Assembly (NCBI GenBank): GCA_918797485.1
Contig: CAKKNE010000003.1
Coordinates: forward strand, 186,001-250,000
Length of the DNA stretch: 64,000 nt
Source: Pelagomonas calceolata
Taxonomy: Eukaryota > Sar > Pelagophyceae > Pelagomonadales > Pelagomonadaceae
Direction of reading: 5' to 3'
A program made the translations under genes and the position numbers. This document shows positions 57,801 through 64,000 of the stretch, in pieces (the first letter of the stretch is position 1; each line of letters starts with the position of its first letter). A model generated the notes under the pieces. That model ran no database searches, was not told the DNA's origin, and saw only the letters and a program-made list of their open reading frames with translations.

Positions 57801-60800
57801 CGTCGTCGGTCTTCACCGTTTCGGTCAGGGACATGTCTCCCGCCGCGTTCGCCTGCTCCGCCAGGGCCTGGGGGTTCGTGCCGCCCGCGGCCAGGATGGG
57901 CATGTGCGTCTTCGTGCACTCTGACAAATTAGCTAGAGCGCCGCAGACTTGCCTCAATGTCGGAACGTCGTCGTCGCGCGCTAGGGCTACGAGCTGTGTG
58001 AGTGCATCAGACGTCGCCATGTCCACCTTGTTCAGGTCGTTCAAGGATAGTGAGTTGAGAGCGGCAGCCGCCTCGCGCCGCACCCAGACGTCCTCGTTCC
58101 TGGCGGCCAAGCCAAGAGCTTCGAGGGCGCCCGCGACGATGATCTGTCGTCTAGCTTTCGGCGACGAGGACAGCCCTCTCAATGTCGAAACGGCCGCTTT
58201 GACATCGGCGGCCTCCTCGGAGCAGGCCAAGGAAATGATGGGAGGCAGTCCGCCTTCGTCCACGATGGTCGGTCTCCGAGCTTCATCAACAGATAAGTTA
58301 CATAAAGCATAAGCGATGCACCGTTGGGTCTCCAAATCCGCAGCGTTGCCGACGGTCACCAAAGGTGCGAGCGCACCACCTTCCACAATTTCATCTTGTA
58401 GAGTCTCATCCGCAGCAACATTACCCAACGTAACGGCAGCAAACAATCTGTAAGTCGTATCCGCGGAACATAAGAAAGAAATCAACGTTTCCACATCCAG
58501 CGCGTCCATGAATTTCTTCGGCTGGTCGCCAATACACCCACAAAGCGACAGGTTACATAAGCACGCCAGGACTTCCATCTGAACTTCGACGTCCGTAGAC
58601 TTCGTGAGAGCGAGTAGCGGCTCCAAGGCGCCGCGCTGCACGATCTGCACGCGTAGCTCCGCATCGGTAGACAACCCTCGTAACGCCTGGACGCCCCTCA
58701 ATTGCGCTTGGGGATCAGGCGACGCCGCGAACCCGATCAATGGACCGAGGCAGTGCGCGTCCAAAATCTCTTCGTGGTTCGCCGGGTTCGCGCAGAGATT
58801 CGCAATCGCGAAGCACGCCGCGTTTCTTATTTGAGAATCCTCGTCATCGAGTAGAGCCGCCAATAACTCTATCAACGAAGCCTGGACCAATTGGGCATGG
58901 TTCGCCCTTGTAGCAGCCACATTGCACAAAGCGAACACCGCATACCTCTGCGAATCCAAATCACCGTTATCCCGCCGCGCCAACGATATAATAGGTTGTA
59001 AAGCCCCAGCTTGCATGATCTTTGGCTGATTGCCCATGTTCGTGGCCAAATTGGCGATGCCCATGGCCGCATATCGTTGGCAGAGGAAGTCCGGCGAGCT
59101 TAATGTGGGTACGAGCGGTAGCAACGCTCCTGCAGCCACAATGGCCGCGGTGTGCGAGTACTCCGCACTTAGGTTCCCGATAGCTCGTACGGCTTCCCTT
59201 TGCACATCGACGGACTTCGAACGAAGCACATATTTCAAATGTTGCAGCAACCCCGTCTCGATCATCGGGCCCTGGTTCTCCAACGCTTCGGCCAAGTTCG
59301 CGAGGACGCCGCACGACTGGTGAGCTATTTCGACGTCCAACGAATGGGCAAATTTGATCAATACGTCCATGCCGCCCTCGCGTACAATCGAAATCTTGTT
59401 CTGCTCCGATAAGGATAGGTTCCTTAAAGCTGCGGCCAATTCTCTTTGCACTTCTATGGAGTCGGAGTCTGCTAAAGCTAACAATGGCTGCAGGCCCTTC
59501 ATCTCGACGAACTGGAAGCGGCACTTCGGGGTTAGCGAGAGCTGCCGCACGGCCAAGCACGCTTGCAAGTGCGTGTCCTGGTCCTTGTCCTTGATGAGCG
59601 CGACTAACGGTCGGAGGACGCCCATCCGCTCCAGCACTCTATGATTCTTCTCGTTCGACGCCACATTATTCAGACCGAAGGCCGTGCACCGCCTCGTCTC
59701 CAAATCGTCGCAGACCGCCAGCGGCAGTAACGAGGCAATCGCGCCGCTGTCGAACAGCTCCTGGTGGTTCGCCGTGACAATCGCCAAATTGCCGATGCCC
59801 AGGCAGCCGAACCTCCTCGATACGGTGTCCTCGCCCCTTGCGAATTGCACTAAACATGGCACAGAACCAGCTCGCTGTAGAGCAGCATGCGAGTCGCGCT
59901 TCGCCGCGAATAAAGCCATGGCCCTCGCTACCTCCCTTCTTACCTCGGGATCTTCCGACGACGCGAGATTCAGTAAATACCGCAAGGACCCTTCGTCGAC
60001 CAGGCGCCGTTGCGTCCTGCCTTCGACCATCTCCGCGAGATTGGCCAAGCAGGCGCACGCGTGCGTCTCTCGCACCACATCTCTGGACTGCATCAGCGCT
60101 ATCAACGCACCGACGACGCCACTCCGGGCCATCGTCACCTTGTTTTCTTCGGCGAGTGCTAGATTACACAAAGCGGCAGCTACTTCGCGCTGCACTTCTA
60201 CACTTTCGGACTGCACCGCCAGAATCAGCGGTTCGAGGGCGCCCTCCCGCACCAGTTGCAATCTAATGGTCTGGTGCGTCCCCAATCCCCTAATGGCGGC
60301 AATGGCCTGGAACTGGACGTCGACGGCCGACGCGTCGGTCGACGGGAACGCGTACCTGATCAATGTTTTCAAACAACCTTCTCTCACGATGCCTTCCAGG
60401 TTTTCGGAGTTCGCACATAAATTACCGATCGCGAAGATCGAGTACTGCCGACACTTCACATCTCGGTGGGCGCCGAACTGCGCCAGTACCGGTAACGCCT
60501 CGGCCATCAACTGGGGGTGGTTCGTCTGGCACACCGCCAGATTCGCCAGAATCAGTAAACAGTAGCGCACACACTCGAAGTCCGACTTGGACTTGGCATC
60601 GAGCGCTAACGTCGCTTCACCCACGACCGGCTCGAGAATCCCGGCCGCGATCATCTTCGGCTGATTTTGTAAATTCGAGGCGAGGTTACATAAGGCCATG
60701 GCGGCCATGCGCTGGCACCGTTCCTCTTCGGACCGCAACATGATCATGAGGTAGCGCTGCGCTCCTGCCCTTAAGATTTCATCGCCGTACTCGATGTTCG

Positions 60801-63378
60801 CCGCGAGGTTGCCCATGGCCCGCGCCGCCTCGCACTGGACTAAGGGAGCATGGCCCACGAGCACCTCCATCAACGCCGGGACCGGGTTGTGGTCCATGAT
60901 CAAAGACGTGTTCTCCACGACCTCACAGAGATTGGCCAAAGCACAACAGGCCATCCTTGCGGTCTCGACATTCGCGTCGCGAATTGCAGCAATCACAGGA
61001 GGCAGTCCGCCATTCTTCGCGATGTCGACTTTATTTTCTTCCGCGAACGATAGCGTACAAATCGCGGGGATGACCTCGACCTGGATCTCGGGCTCATCTG
61101 TTCTAGCTAAGTAGAGTACAGGTTCCAAACCACCTTCATCAGTAACTTGTTTTCTCACGTCGGCATTTTGCGCGACCTTCACCAGGGCGTAGGCCGCATA
61201 TTGCCTCACTTCGGCGTCCGGCGCGTTCGACAATGAAATCAACAGAGGCAGCATGCCTTCCGACACGAAGGCGGCGTGGTTGTCTACGGTACTAGCCTGG
61301 TTCGCAATCGCTAACACGGCATACCTCTGGATTTCTAATTCTATATCTTCGGAGCGAGCTAACGTACAGAGCGGTTCGAGCACGCCAGAGTCCATGAGTG
61401 GTACCCGATGTCGTTCCTGCGTACATAAATTACCAATGCCCAACGCGCCGACGCGCTGACAAGCCGTATCTTGCGACAACAAGTAAGATATGAGTAGCTG
61501 GTGCCCGCCGCCCCTAACGATCATGTCAGAAGTTTCGCTATCCGAAGCACACAAGTTAGCTAACAACCGCCCGGCTTCCCGCTGCACCTCCACATACCGC
61601 GACCGCATGACCTGGATCGTCGGCCGCACGCCGCCCTCCCTGGCAATGATCTCCTGGTTTTCTGCCATTTCCGCTAAATTAGCTAAACACGCACACGCTT
61701 GCGCGGCGATGATCATGTCGTCGGATTGACTGTGGGTGATCAGGGGCGGCACGGCGCCACATTTCGCGATCTCGAACTTGTTCTCATCTCCTAGTGACAA
61801 GTTATTTAATCCCGCACACACTTCTCGGAGGATCTCCACGTCTTCCGACGCTAACAACCTAGTAAGCGGCTCCAAACCGCCCTCCTGCACGACCTTCATC
61901 TTGTTCTCCGTACTTACGGAGAGACCTCGCAAGGCCGCGGCCGCCTGCTGGTGGACGTCGGGGTCCGACGCGTACGCCAATGTGATCAGCGGCTGCAGGC
62001 CGCCCTGCTCGACCATGATGGCGTGGTTTCCTACCGCGCACGACAGATTCGCCAGAGCGCAGCCCACATAATACTGGGACATGACGTCGGCCGAGTTCGA
62101 CAAAGAAAATAAAGCGTGCAGCACGCCCTCCTCGATCATGACGGCGTGGTTTGCGACGGTCGCTGACAGATTGGCCAGTGCCAAGACGGCGTAGCGCCGC
62201 CCCTCGAGCTGGCCCGTCGGGTTGTGGGCTAGAGCGACTAACGGCCTAATAGCACCGGCCTGCACCACCTTAATCTGCGAGGCGATCGTCGTGGCCAGAT
62301 TCGCCAAACATAAAGCGGAGAAGCGTTGACAATTAATATCGTCGATCTCGAGGGCTTTGACCATCGGTAATAAGACACCTTCCTTGAGCAGAGTCTGCTG
62401 GACGTCGGCGTTGGCGGCTAAATTAGCGATGGCTCGACTCGCTTCGCCTTTGGTGTTCGTGTCCTCTGAGAGAGCTAAGGCGACGAGCGGGGCCAAGCCT
62501 CGCTCTTCTAGGAGTCTCCCGTGCAGTTCCGCGAGCTCCACCAAGTTCGCCACCGAGCAACACGCGTGCCGCTCCGTCTCGACGTCTCCCGACAAGAGCA
62601 TGGCGATGATCGTGGAGATGCTTCGATCGCAGATCTCCATCTTGTTCTCTTCTACGGAAGACAAACAGTTCAATGCCGCCGACACCTCTCGCAGCACCTC
62701 AATCTCGTCGGTTCGAGCCATCAACACAATAGGATCCAACACGCCCTCTTGCACGACGAGAGGTCTATAGTGGGGCGTGATACATAGACCTCGCAAGGCG
62801 CTCATGGCCTGGCGCTGCGCGTTCAGGTCCTCACAACAAGCTAAAGCCACGAGTGCGGCAGCGCCGCCCTCGTCGACGATCTGCTGTCTATGATTGGCGT
62901 TCGCCGCGAGATTTGATAATGCAAAGGCCGCGTACCTCCCTGATTCTATATCCTCCGTTTTCAAGAGGCACATGAGCGCGTTAATGCCTTCGCTCTTGAC
63001 GATTTCTTCGTGGTTCATCGGTTCCGCGGCTAAATTCCCAAGGGCCATGGCGCAATACTGCCGTCCTATCAGATCATTGCCTTCGGCCGCCGTATAGTCG
63101 ACTAGCGTCGTGAGACATCCCTCGGCGACGATCGCTAGGCGGTTGTACGACGCCGACGCGCAGTTCCCGATCGCCAGCGCCGCGAAGCGCTGGGCCTCGT
63201 TGTCCTGGGAACCGGCTAACAGGTTTACTAAAGATTTGATGCCGCCCTTTTTCACGATGCGCTCGTGTAACTCCGTATGCGTCGAGAGGTCGCACAACCC
63301 GAAGGCGACCTCCTTCTGCTCGCGCGGCCGTCGGACGCGGCGGCCCTTGGCGATGAGGGCCTCGAGGACCTTCGCCAT
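51895..63378 (-). CDS. Giant armadillo-repeat protein, 3,827 residues, intronless
   Basis: A single uninterrupted frame of 11.5 kb encodes almost nothing but ARM repeats, roughly 90 units of about 41 residues. The usual pattern is GGLxPLxxLA then CQRYAAMGxxNLA. Recurrent variants read REVAAALCNLSLxxENK and CACLANLAEMxEN. The variants come back at spacings near 250-300 residues in the N-terminal half, so short blocks of repeats were themselves duplicated. A break with an acidic, Pro/Ala-rich linker lies near residue 1985. The C-terminal 60 residues are non-repeat and basic. ARM superhelices bind extended partners. A cytoskeletal or flagellar scaffold is a guess. Confidence 0.9.
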   Translation of the reverse strand: MAKVLEALIAKGRRVRRPREQKEVAFGLCDLSTHTELHERIVKKGGIKSLVNLLAGSQDNEAQRFAALAIGNCASASYNRLAIVAEGCLTTLVDYTAAEGNDLIGRQYCAMALGNLAAEPMNHEEIVKSEGINALMCLLKTEDIESGRYAAFALSNLAANANHRQQIVDEGGAAALVALACCEDLNAQRQAMSALRGLCITPHYRPLVVQEGVLDPIVLMARTDEIEVLREVSAALNCLSSVEENKMEICDRSISTIIAMLLSGDVETERHACCSVANLVELAELHGRLLEERGLAPLVALALSEDTNTKGEASRAIANLAANADVQQTLLKEGVLLPMVKALEIDDINCQRFSALCLANLATTIASQIKVVQAGAIRPLVALAHNPTGQLEGRRYAVLALANLSATVANHAVMIEEGVLHALFSLSNSADVMSQYYVGCALANLSCAVGNHAIMVEQGGLQPLITLAYASDPDVHQQAAAALRGLSVSTENKMKVVQEGGLEPLTRLLASEDVEILREVCAGLNNLSLGDENKFEIAKCGAVPPLITHSQSDDMIIAAQACACLANLAEMAENQEIIAREGGVRPTIQVMRSRYVEVQREAGRLLANLCASDSETSDMIVRGGGHQLLISYLLSQDTACQRVGALGIGNLCTQERHRVPLMDSGVLEPLCTLARSEDIELEIQRYAVLAIANQASTVDNHAAFVSEGMLPLLISLSNAPDAEVRQYAAYALVKVAQNADVRKQVTDEGGLEPVLYLARTDEPEIQVEVIPAICTLSFAEENKVDIAKNGGLPPVIAAIRDANVETARMACCALANLCEVVENTSLIMDHNPVPALMEVLVGHAPLVQCEAARAMGNLAANIEYGDEILRAGAQRYLMIMLRSEEERCQRMAAMALCNLASNLQNQPKMIAAGILEPVVGEATLALDAKSKSDFECVRYCLLILANLAVCQTNHPQLMAEALPVLAQFGAHRDVKCRQYSIFAIGNLCANSENLEGIVREGCLKTLIRYAFPSTDASAVDVQFQAIAAIRGLGTHQTIRLQLVREGALEPLILAVQSESVEVQREVAAALCNLALAEENKVTMARSGVVGALIALMQSRDVVRETHACACLANLAEMVEGRTQRRLVDEGSLRYLLNLASSEDPEVRREVARAMALFAAKRDSHAALQRAGSVPCLVQFARGEDTVSRRFGCLGIGNLAIVTANHQELFDSGAIASLLPLAVCDDLETRRCTAFGLNNVASNEKNHRVLERMGVLRPLVALIKDKDQDTHLQACLAVRQLSLTPKCRFQFVEMKGLQPLLALADSDSIEVQRELAAALRNLSLSEQNKISIVREGGMDVLIKFAHSLDVEIAHQSCGVLANLAEALENQGPMIETGLLQHLKYVLRSKSVDVQREAVRAIGNLSAEYSHTAAIVAAGALLPLVPTLSSPDFLCQRYAAMGIANLATNMGNQPKIMQAGALQPIISLARRDNGDLDSQRYAVFALCNVAATRANHAQLVQASLIELLAALLDDEDSQIRNAACFAIANLCANPANHEEILDAHCLGPLIGFAASPDPQAQLRGVQALRGLSTDAELRVQIVQRGALEPLLALTKSTDVEVQMEVLACLCNLSLCGCIGDQPKKFMDALDVETLISFLCSADTTYRLFAAVTLGNVAADETLQDEIVEGGALAPLVTVGNAADLETQRCIAYALCNLSVDEARRPTIVDEGGLPPIISLACSEEAADVKAAVSTLRGLSSSPKARRQIIVAGALEALGLAARNEDVWVRREAAAALNSLSLNDLNKVDMATSDALTQLVALARDDDVPTLRQVCGALANLSECTKTHMPILAAGGTNPQALAEQANAAGDMSLTETVKTDDEPWIADASVAFLNDLVLYNGDVGMVREVSRCLSNLAANHATHDVVLDSDSSVALVRAAERDDAVVARFATIGLLNLATNAKCHARLMEDKACVDVLVDLAGGGERIWTRVDEDGAPSVSKEIEPAPAPAPGTGPQMKTTAALLGDDEHAENDEALDEMKLVDEMGYDLEARRYACLALGNLLAQHENHDQVLAAGALARLVDSMDADLDLETRFNAVYACNKMATRNSNHEIMVSGGILKPLVALCGEEDQHARCQACACLRHLSTHAESRRQIVLEGALVPLATAALVKDLETQREVAACLCHLALADDNRSDIILSGAAQPLLEMAQSPDVEVARFANGAVANVAEDPMTHRAIGHHLNGMHILIYLMRSRHVSVHREAARAVSNLLTSEASHSLFLAEDGLRSLFSVAASRDQECLYNAALCFRKLTPNFANHDTIIAKGGLQPLIGLVGLTDVDTQRQAAAALRELATNRDHKVTFAEEGGLRCMIAVARERDLQLRVLGVSALRHLSLSSRIKRPIVREGGLGPVYECLMGDRSDAANVDASVADMTIGTYEGLDLDLLAQCAGLLGNLAEDPHNQLALVRDGAFAPLVRLSRVPHAGIQMDVARALCSISAHPDNQVGVFGPEELQALFDLMANPEENCARDAAIAVGNLATVTKNQVTIVRLGALGPLIALLESQFDSCQQFSARALCRLSAHTANQPKVVDAGGLQLLIKACRSGAPEVRRFASMALCNVCVHEANKLKVVKLDGIRPLIDMLDDKDSELCRRYAAMALSNLTNEKSNQEHVVRHGAVLPLIRMAMDAEAFPECARFAGFVLCNLASNRMNRVPLVRAGALPPLVAMASREDGKLEVQRSAALALYNISCAAANQLALVQANATSALIRLCGSVDVDCKRFAIMSLSNLAANIQTRSVATKGGGLQAALGLLKDFEVDIRRYACICLGNMANFPVTQVQIIVHGGLQPLLDLCNDDDVDSQRQALMCLVNVTSNEANHPAVMSKGTLKVLMRLAADSQDAAVREYATFNVANLASDPDLLAQIGRAGGVPPLVYLSQSNNIHSQCLAFAALRRLTNEPENRRRFVQAGGLPSLASSGLSAELEIQREVAACLCNVTLEPSVRMDVAKVCLPAMVHLAQCGDREAARQAMGSLANLAEDMHTHTHVAAYGGARCMVALVDHDAVDIHREASRAIANLLTSFHHQATIISDGLPGLVHLALGPDAECQYNAALSFRKLTPNRDAHEGIMEHGGLEALFQLLEIKDSKEVPTRRQAATALRDLAANEHLKLVYAARGGIKAMVQLSKCRELSLQCLATAAMRHLSLHDELKRPLVEGGCLVPLVRNAPRANEDLQCQIAGLLANLSEETENQISLLNGGCVPVLATLARVENDEIQQDSGRAMANVTSNEENHVTAYRQGALHALVHLCDSEEDVCQRYAAMGLRFLSSHPEVRVYIVKEQMVAPFLQLAQSPLLEFQRTAAAALASFSLSVENKASLIRQGGLTTILLLCLYEDLQVVRDAVFALANLADALDLQSDLVREGAIETLAKVGEMDDARVQRDTARAFACLTQSEEVRARAVLGGSLPALFKLARSLDVACQRYATLSLCNVSCGEHKAKVVEFGAIRPLMFLARFPDMEIQRYASLALAALALGDHATNKERIVEEGAVRPLVDMCRFPEARMQLCAALALNAIALGPQKITKMAISREQGLEPLLNLLKSHDEECVFAGTYILGSLAEDAEVQAQLVDLGSIPALVAVVGDANLEIKRAAAYYFARLAESVECHAKLAKDGALAKIIQIASLEDVECQEVSAFALAHLASDRDLQVPLVTLGALKPLVAMMSIQAEPRHYAGLALLKLADNFENHVAIAQEGGIQALLRLGRERTTDEELQYKAALTVGTLASNAVKMMPPTAETHGTAAKRMVRSDIGFGAAAMLQGRVAGEARKGREETLAYLEKSTAQDAASGEAKKGG

Positions 63379-64000
63379 GGCGGCGCCTGCGCTTTGGTCC
63401 TACTACCGGCGCTGCCTAGTTTATGAAGTCTGGCGGCGCCGCACGGCTGCCCGTTCGTTTTTGTTGTATTGTAGCGCTCCTCAGGCGTCGCGGCTGCTCC
63501 CCTTAGCTGCCGTCGACGGCTGTGAGGCCCGGGCCGCGGCCAACGCCTGGTCTTGGCCTGCCGAGTTTGGGGCAGCCACTAGCGGCTACTAGCGCTCACC
63601 CCGCCCTGTCAACTTGCTCGGGGGGCGGTCCTCGAGGCGGTGCGCGCTTGTGGGCAGCCATTGTTGCGGCAAATCGCGTGTAAACCCGTTTTGATGCCTG
63701 TTTTGTGCCGGCGCCCCGCCGCAATTAAAATTTTAAGGCGCTAGCACCGCAGAGAGACGCCAAATATAGTGCGCGAGGCAGCAAATATATAGCATCACTG
63801 CGAGGTGTGCAAAGGGGTGCAAAAAAGGCCGCTCGCGCGGACAGCAGACAGCCATTTTTGCATTGCTTTGCTTAGAGCCAGGCCGCCTAGCCACCAAGCC
63901 GCCGCGGGGCCTGCTTGACCGCACTGCTTGATCGCGCAAAACATATTTTTGCTTTATCATTGCACAAGCACGAGTGCGCGGTCTCATCTAGTCATGAAAC
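63379..64000. other. Upstream region of the giant ARM gene
   Basis: No gene is seen. CCACTAGCGGCTACTAGCGC near 63578-63597 carries two CTAG-type motifs and may be a divergent form of the promoter element. The region continues past the right edge. Confidence 0.4.

Noticed and set aside
1-64000. CRISPR arrays, rRNA genes, retroelements or integrated viral genes
   Set aside because: No regular spacer arrays, rRNA-like sequence, reverse transcriptase, integrase or capsid-like frames were seen.

Overview
The window looks like nuclear DNA of a photosynthetic stramenopile, most likely a pelagophyte alga of the Aureococcus/Pelagomonas type. The evidence is two light-harvesting (FCP/LHC) genes with plastid presequences carrying an FAP/FVAP-type cleavage motif, high GC, and about 35 very tightly packed genes that are mostly intronless and often in divergent or convergent pairs. 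It also has introner-type introns with terminal inverted repeats and 8-bp target duplications, and a selenocysteine-type glutathione transferase. The organism is an inference; nothing here names it.

Layout. 1-6.5 kb: a broken coiled-coil gene holding an intact introner, an IQ-WW-MORN gene, and a membrane protein. 6.5-13.3 kb: an inverted pair of small plastid proteins, a zinc-knuckle/RRM protein, a TPR co-chaperone-like protein, a GT15 mannosyltransferase and an FCP. 13.3-28.6 kb: aminopeptidase N, a septin with a signal peptide, an FHA-SAP protein, a dihydrouridine synthase, a prolyl-hydroxylase-TPR protein, a MYBBP1A/Pol5-like protein, an unknown protein, a MYND/U-box/Sel1 protein and a sugar-nucleotide transporter. 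29-43.4 kb: a putative glycosyltransferase-like gene, a small basic protein, a TM coiled-coil protein, a PDZ protein, a second LHC, UTP7/WDR46, a 5'-truncated actin, a coiled-coil protein, the Sec-GST, EMC10 and an unknown gene. 43.8-51.5 kb: an EAG-type channel, an unknown spliced gene, an SH3-like motif protein, an AP2 protein, a Maf pyrophosphatase, a DnaJ-type zinc protein and a Cys-rich orphan exon. 51.9-63.4 kb: one intronless gene for a 3,827-residue armadillo-repeat protein.

Three themes run across the window. (1) Introners: one perfect and several decayed copies sit in introns, and the same CGCCATCGACGCGACG-like core also lies outside introns. (2) A shared element, GCTAGTGTCTTA followed by CGCTAG, sits between divergent genes or upstream of genes at eight or more places. 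(3) Seven genes carry apparent single-base frame breaks although their neighbours are intact, which fits assembly or homopolymer error better than decay.

No operons, CRISPR arrays, rRNA genes or convincing tRNA genes were seen. The genes do not form one pathway; plastid and light-harvesting, ribosome biogenesis (UTP7, MYBBP1A) and secretory-pathway (EMC10, GT15, transporter) functions are interspersed.
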